NCBI RefSeq assembly: GCF_900106035.1
Contig: NZ_FNUC01000004.1
Location: 2,480,001 to 2,544,000 of the forward strand
Direction of reading: 5' to 3'
DNA: 64,000 nt
From: Jiangella alba
Lineage (GTDB): Bacteria > Actinomycetota > Actinomycetes > Jiangellales > Jiangellaceae
Part shown: one piece after another, positions 59,481-64,000 of the stretch
How positions within the stretch are numbered: the stretch's first letter is position 1
Layout: each line of letters opens with the position of its first letter
Made by a program: the position numbers and the translations under genes
The notes under the pieces: model-generated
Seen by the model: the letters and a program-made list of their open reading frames with translations, nothing else
Database searches by the model: none
Told to the model about the DNA's origin: nothing

Positions 59481-60283
59481 TGGTCGGCTCCCTTGGTGGT
59501 TCCGGCGGACAGGCAGGCGTCGACGAACCGGCCGGCGGCGGGCTGCAGCCGGGCGGCCTGCTCGTCGAAGAAGGCGGCGGCGTCGTCGCCGGGCCAGACG
59601 GCGGGCAGCAGCTCGCGCGGCAGGCCGGGGTCGGTGAACAGGAACTTGCGCCACTCGTGCACCAGCCGGCTGCGGGCGGCGAACGCCTGCTCGTCGGTGG
59701 GGTTGCCGGGCAGGGTGTCGAGCAGCCCGCGCGCGTCGGACAGCCACCGCAGGTACGACCGGCCGACGGCGTCGAGGTCCCACGCGCGGCGCACCAGCTC
59801 GGCGTCGTCGCCCTGGTGCCGGGCGCTGAACCGCTCGGCCCGCAGCTCCTCGGCGTCGAGCAGCGACCCCAGCTCGGGCGACGCGCGCGCGGCGATCCAG
59901 GTGCCGTCGCCGACCGGCGCGTAGCCGAGGTAGGCCAGCCCGTTGCGCAGCCGTTCGCGGGCGGCCCGCTGCGCCGAGCGTTCCGGCACGACGACGTGCC
60001 AGCGGCCGTCCCAGTCGCCCCGGCCGTTGGTGCGGTAGATGCGTGCGGCGGCGTCTTCGAGGCGGCGGTCGGCCCGCTCGGTCAGCTCGTAACCGGGCGA
60101 GCCGTCGATGCGCACCGGACGCAGCCAGCCCTGTTTGACCATGCGCGACACGGCCGTGCGCACCGCCGGCGCCGCGACGCCGAGCGGGGCGAGCAACCGC
60201 ACCAGCGCGGCGACCCGGGCCCTGCCGCCACGCGAGCGCACGTGATCGCCATAGAGGTCGAACAGGGCGGATCTGGCGTTCAC
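59477..60283 (-). CDS. PaaX family transcriptional regulator
   Basis: A 268-residue GntR-like regulator of the PaaX family. The N-terminal winged helix is in ARSALFDLYGDHVRSRGGRARVAALVRLLAPLGVAAPAVRTAVSRMVKQGWL. The PaaX C-terminal domain follows (RAWDLDAVGRSYLRWL and FVHEWRKFLFTDPGLPRELLP-like). The GTG at 60283 directly begins the conserved fold. Relatives sense phenylacetyl-CoA or similar thioesters. Divergent from the DUF3117 gene, it probably represses its own operon. Confidence 0.9.
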   Translation of the reverse strand: MNARSALFDLYGDHVRSRGGRARVAALVRLLAPLGVAAPAVRTAVSRMVKQGWLRPVRIDGSPGYELTERADRRLEDAAARIYRTNGRGDWDGRWHVVVPERSAQRAARERLRNGLAYLGYAPVGDGTWIAARASPELGSLLDAEELRAERFSARHQGDDAELVRRAWDLDAVGRSYLRWLSDARGLLDTLPGNPTDEQAFAARSRLVHEWRKFLFTDPGLPRELLPAVWPGDDAAAFFDEQAARLQPAAGRFVDACLSAGTTKGADQ

Positions 60284-60363
60284 AGTGCTCCATCCTGCCA
60301 GCCCCCACCGACAACCAGTGAGGACATACCGACCGCGGTCTCCCCGCGACGACCAACATGCGG

Positions 60364-60369
60364 GATAAT
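60364..60369 (+). promoter_or_regulatory. Possible -10 box of the DUF3117 gene
   Basis: GATAAT in an otherwise GC-rich region (60284-60452) between divergent genes, 83 bases before the DUF3117 start. No good -35 at 17 bases. Weak. Confidence 0.3.
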
Positions 60370-60452
60370 GACCTCCATCGTGACGCACACGGCTGGTGCT
60401 CCCTGGACATCAGGGGGTTTGGGTGTGCGCCTGAAAAGGAAGGGGTGCGCGG

Positions 60453-60620
60453 ATGGCGGCGATGAAGCCGCGGACTGGCGATGGGCCGCTCGAGGTCACC
60501 AAGGAGGGTCGCGGCATTGTCATGCGCGTCCCGATCGAGGGTGGCGGTCGTCTGGTCGTCGAGCTCACTGCTGACGAGGCCGGCGCGCTGGGTGATGCGT
60601 TGAAGGATGTCGTCGGCTGA
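60453..60620 (+). CDS. DUF3117 protein, 55 residues
   Basis: A very short gene: MAAMKPRTGDGPLEVTKEGR, then GIVMRVPIEGGGRLVVELT and ADEAGALGDALKDVVG. This matches the actinobacterial DUF3117 family almost word for word (M. tuberculosis Rv1211). AAGGAAGGGG lies upstream of the ATG at 60453. Rv1211 has been described as a calmodulin-like calcium-binding protein, which I cannot verify from this sequence; there is no canonical EF-hand loop. It lies near tag, as in mycobacteria. Confidence 0.92.
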   Translation: MAAMKPRTGDGPLEVTKEGRGIVMRVPIEGGGRLVVELTADEAGALGDALKDVVG

Positions 60621-60727
60621 CGTGTCGTTGCCGTGAGCATTGAATAGGTGCCCTCGTCCGGCGCCGGCGGCGCTGGGCGGGGGCATTACTCTGCCCGGAG
60701 GACGGGTAGTCAGGACGAGGAGTACGC

Positions 60728-62305
<1,578 letters not shown>

Positions 62306-62325
62306 CGACCCACGAGGAGGAACCC

Positions 62326-62667
62326 ATGTACGGACTGAGCGTGCGCTGGTCGCTGGCCGAGGCGCCCGACGGCGCCGACGCCGCGCTGCGCGAGTACGTC
62401 CACGGCACGTCGCTGGCCCGGTTCACCGGCATGGACGGCCTGCGGTTCAAGACCTGGCGCACACGGCCGGGCGAGTGGTTCGAGGGCACCTACGTGTTCG
62501 AGACCGCGGCCGCCCGCGACGCGTTCGCCGCGTCGTTCGCGCAGACGGCCGCGGAGTCGCCCGGTTCGCAGGTGATCGGGTCGGCGCCGGTGCTGCAAGA
62601 GCCGTTCGACGTCGTCGCCGTGGCCGAGGGCGGCGCGGGCTTCGCCGCAGGACCGGGACCGGTCTAA
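62326..62667 (+). CDS. Small hypothetical protein, possible dimeric alpha/beta-barrel
   Basis: A 113-residue protein with a strong GAGGAGG site five bases before the ATG. Its pattern (MYGLSVRWSLAEAP...GLRFKTWRTRPGEWFEGTYVFETAAARDAFAASFAQ) suggests a ferredoxin-like alpha/beta fold as in YdhR or Dabb monooxygenase-like proteins. The assignment is tentative. It sits 20 bases after pepA, likely in the same transcript, and its stop overlaps the end of the convergent GNAT gene by four bases. Confidence 0.65.
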   Translation: MYGLSVRWSLAEAPDGADAALREYVHGTSLARFTGMDGLRFKTWRTRPGEWFEGTYVFETAAARDAFAASFAQTAAESPGSQVIGSAPVLQEPFDVVAVAEGGAGFAAGPGPV

Positions 62668-63530
62668 GCCTCCCGGACCCGGTCGTGGACCTCGGGGAGG
62701 TCCTGGAAGCCGGCCGACCGGTAGGCGGCGACGGCGCCGACGTTGGAGCTGGGCGTGCAGACGAGTGCGCTCGACGACCCCAACTCGCGCAGGGCGGCCG
62801 CCGCGGCGACGGTGAGGGCCCGGCCGTAGCCGCGGCCGCGGTGGTCGCGGTGCACGCCGACCGGCTCGAGCAGTCCCGGGCGCCCCGGCCCGGCGGACCA
62901 CACCGTCAGCGCGCCCACGGCCGCGCCGCCGTCGTCGTACGCGATCAGGCACCGGGCGTCGGCGTACGGCGCCCCGCCGGCCATGGCGTGCCAGCGCTCC
63001 TCGGTGAACGTCGACCCGTCGAACGCGCCCTGCTGCATGGCGGCCCGCTCGCCCGCCCGCTCCGGGCCGATCGCCTCGACCCGCACCCCCGGGTCCTCGA
63101 CCGGCTCGGCGAGGTCGCGGCGCAGCGGCCGCCACGGCTCGTCGAGGCCCCAGCCGGCGTCGGCCAGCAGCTCCTGGAGCGGGGCGTCCTGCGGCGCCTC
63201 GACCGAGGCCTTGCCCTCGGGCAGGACGCCGCGGCCGGGACGGATGAGGTCGTCGGCCAGCTGCCGCGCCAGCTCGTCGTCGCGCCGGGCGGCGGGTGCG
63301 GTGGTCAGGCGCAGCAGGCTGGGCCCGTCGAGCATCCCGGCGGCGAGAACGCGGCCGTCACGGCTCCAGGTCCGGACGGCCGCGGCCGTGGCCTCGGCGC
63401 CGAACCGCCACAGCCACCCGACGTCGCCCGGGTGCAGCTGCATGGGCGCGGTGTCGTGCTGCCACTCCCGCAGCGCGCCGACCACGCCGGCCAGGTCGTC
63501 GACGGCGGGGGTGCCGAGCGTGATGGTCAT
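62664..63530 (-). CDS. GNAT family N-acetyltransferase
   Basis: A 288-residue protein with the acetyl-CoA loop VGVHRDHRGRGYGRALTVAAAAALRELG and the closing SSNVGAVAAYRSAGF in the C-terminal domain. The N-terminal half is a second, degenerate GNAT-like domain (DVGWLWRFGAEATAAAVRTW...). The ATG at 63530 overlaps the GrpB stop by four bases. The substrate is unknown. Confidence 0.87.
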   Translation of the reverse strand: MTITLGTPAVDDLAGVVGALREWQHDTAPMQLHPGDVGWLWRFGAEATAAAVRTWSRDGRVLAAGMLDGPSLLRLTTAPAARRDDELARQLADDLIRPGRGVLPEGKASVEAPQDAPLQELLADAGWGLDEPWRPLRRDLAEPVEDPGVRVEAIGPERAGERAAMQQGAFDGSTFTEERWHAMAGGAPYADARCLIAYDDGGAAVGALTVWSAGPGRPGLLEPVGVHRDHRGRGYGRALTVAAAAALRELGSSSALVCTPSSNVGAVAAYRSAGFQDLPEVHDRVREA

Positions 63531-64000
63531 CGGTCGAGCAGCCCCTGCTCGCGGAAGATCTTGTCGTAGATGTCGCGGATCACCGGCTCCTTGTGCCGGT
63601 TGTAGTCCGTGACGATGCCGCCGGACGCCGTCGTCTCGGCCGCCGCGCGCAGCTTGGCGTCGCGGTACCGGGCGAGGTCGTCGGGGTGCTCGATCAGCCA
63701 CTCGCGGAACAGCCGCTGACGGGTCACCTCGGGACACCCGGGACCGAACACGTGCAGGTTGGTGTTCGGGTCGGCGTGCTTGAGCGCACGGTGCTCGTGC
63801 CAGTCCGGCTCGCGGATGACCAGCATGAATCCCGCCGCCTCGAGGTCGGGGAGGTAGGCCGGTTCGTCGGCGGGGTCGGCGACCGTGAGGTCGACGTCGA
63901 TGACCGGCTTGGCCGGCAGCCCGGGCACCGACGTCGAGCCGATGTGCTGCAGTCCGAGGACGCGGTCGCCGAGCGCCGTGCGGATGCGGGCGGCGAGCAC
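63527..64000 (-). CDS. GrpB family (UPF0157) protein, N-terminus outside window
   Basis: The visible 157 residues match the GrpB/nucleotidyltransferase-superfamily fold: LGLQHIGSTSVPGLPAKPVIDVDLTV and LHVFGPGCPEVTRQRLFREWLIEHPDDLARY. The family normally has about 20 more residues before this point, so the gene is probably cut by the window end even though a GTG occurs at its last base. A nucleotidyltransferase-like role is assumed; the substrate is unknown. It is coupled to the GNAT gene (ATGA). Confidence 0.82.
   Translation of the reverse strand: MLAARIRTALGDRVLGLQHIGSTSVPGLPAKPVIDVDLTVADPADEPAYLPDLEAAGFMLVIREPDWHEHRALKHADPNTNLHVFGPGCPEVTRQRLFREWLIEHPDDLARYRDAKLRAAAETTASGGIVTDYNRHKEPVIRDIYDKIFREQGLLDR

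Overview
The window is very GC-rich, almost fully coding DNA from an actinobacterium. The main evidence is a mycothiol biosynthesis gene (mshB), a three-subunit succinate dehydrogenase like mycobacterial Sdh1, the succinylase lysine pathway (dapC, dapD, dapE), the 55-residue DUF3117 protein, frequent GTG/TTG starts, ATGA/GTGA gene overlaps and several apparently leaderless genes. The exact genus cannot be fixed from the sequence; a Jiangella-like or related soil actinomycete would fit, but that is inference.

Layout. 1-6.4 kb: end of a methyltransferase, then a minus-strand block (SDR, acetamidase/formamidase, pterin dehydratase, sdhB-sdhA-sdhC, small protein). 6.5-8.4 kb: ArsR-type regulator plus MFS exporter behind a palindromic operator. 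8.5-28.2 kb: three oligopeptide/dipeptide ABC importer cassettes. The first is complete (binding protein, two permeases, two ATPases). It is followed by an orphan AbiEi/DUF559-type gene between two copies of a 45-bp palindromic element, and by typA. Then come two tandem paralogous cassettes, of which only the second carries ATPases. 28.2-44 kb: methyltransferase with a 54-bp tandem repeat upstream, GAF regulator, mshB, a DUF6113-like membrane protein, a giant VanW-domain protein, GNAT, ferredoxin, dapC, a zinc-metallopeptidase-like membrane protein, a gamma-glutamyltransferase homologue, a cell-wall-hydrolase-like protein and dapD. 44-52.3 kb: secreted I36-type inhibitor, an ECF sigma factor with a membrane partner, VOC protein, dapE, LOG protein, APC permease, and an ArsR-SRPBCC-SnoaL operon. 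52.4-64 kb: large LuxR/LAL regulator, small protein, folP2-like gene, DivIVA-domain protein, SRPBCC protein, a tag-ECH-paaX overlapping operon, DUF3117, pepA, small protein, GNAT, and GrpB (cut by the window end).

The dapE-LOG-folP2-DivIVA-tag-DUF3117 order resembles the corresponding region of Mycobacterium tuberculosis, so the right half is mostly conserved core chromosome with insertions. The least ordinary parts are: (i) the tandem importer cassettes, each with a strong hairpin between the binding-protein gene and its permeases; (ii) the nuclease-like gene framed by matched palindromes; (iii) several families of intergenic palindromes or repeats, including a ~50-bp element present twice in opposite orientation 13 kb apart; and (iv) a recurring TAGNNT-N6-start arrangement that suggests leaderless transcription. 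I saw no CRISPR array, no insertion sequence and no rRNA or tRNA gene. I did not find a clear-cut novel multi-gene system; the candidates are listed with modest scores.
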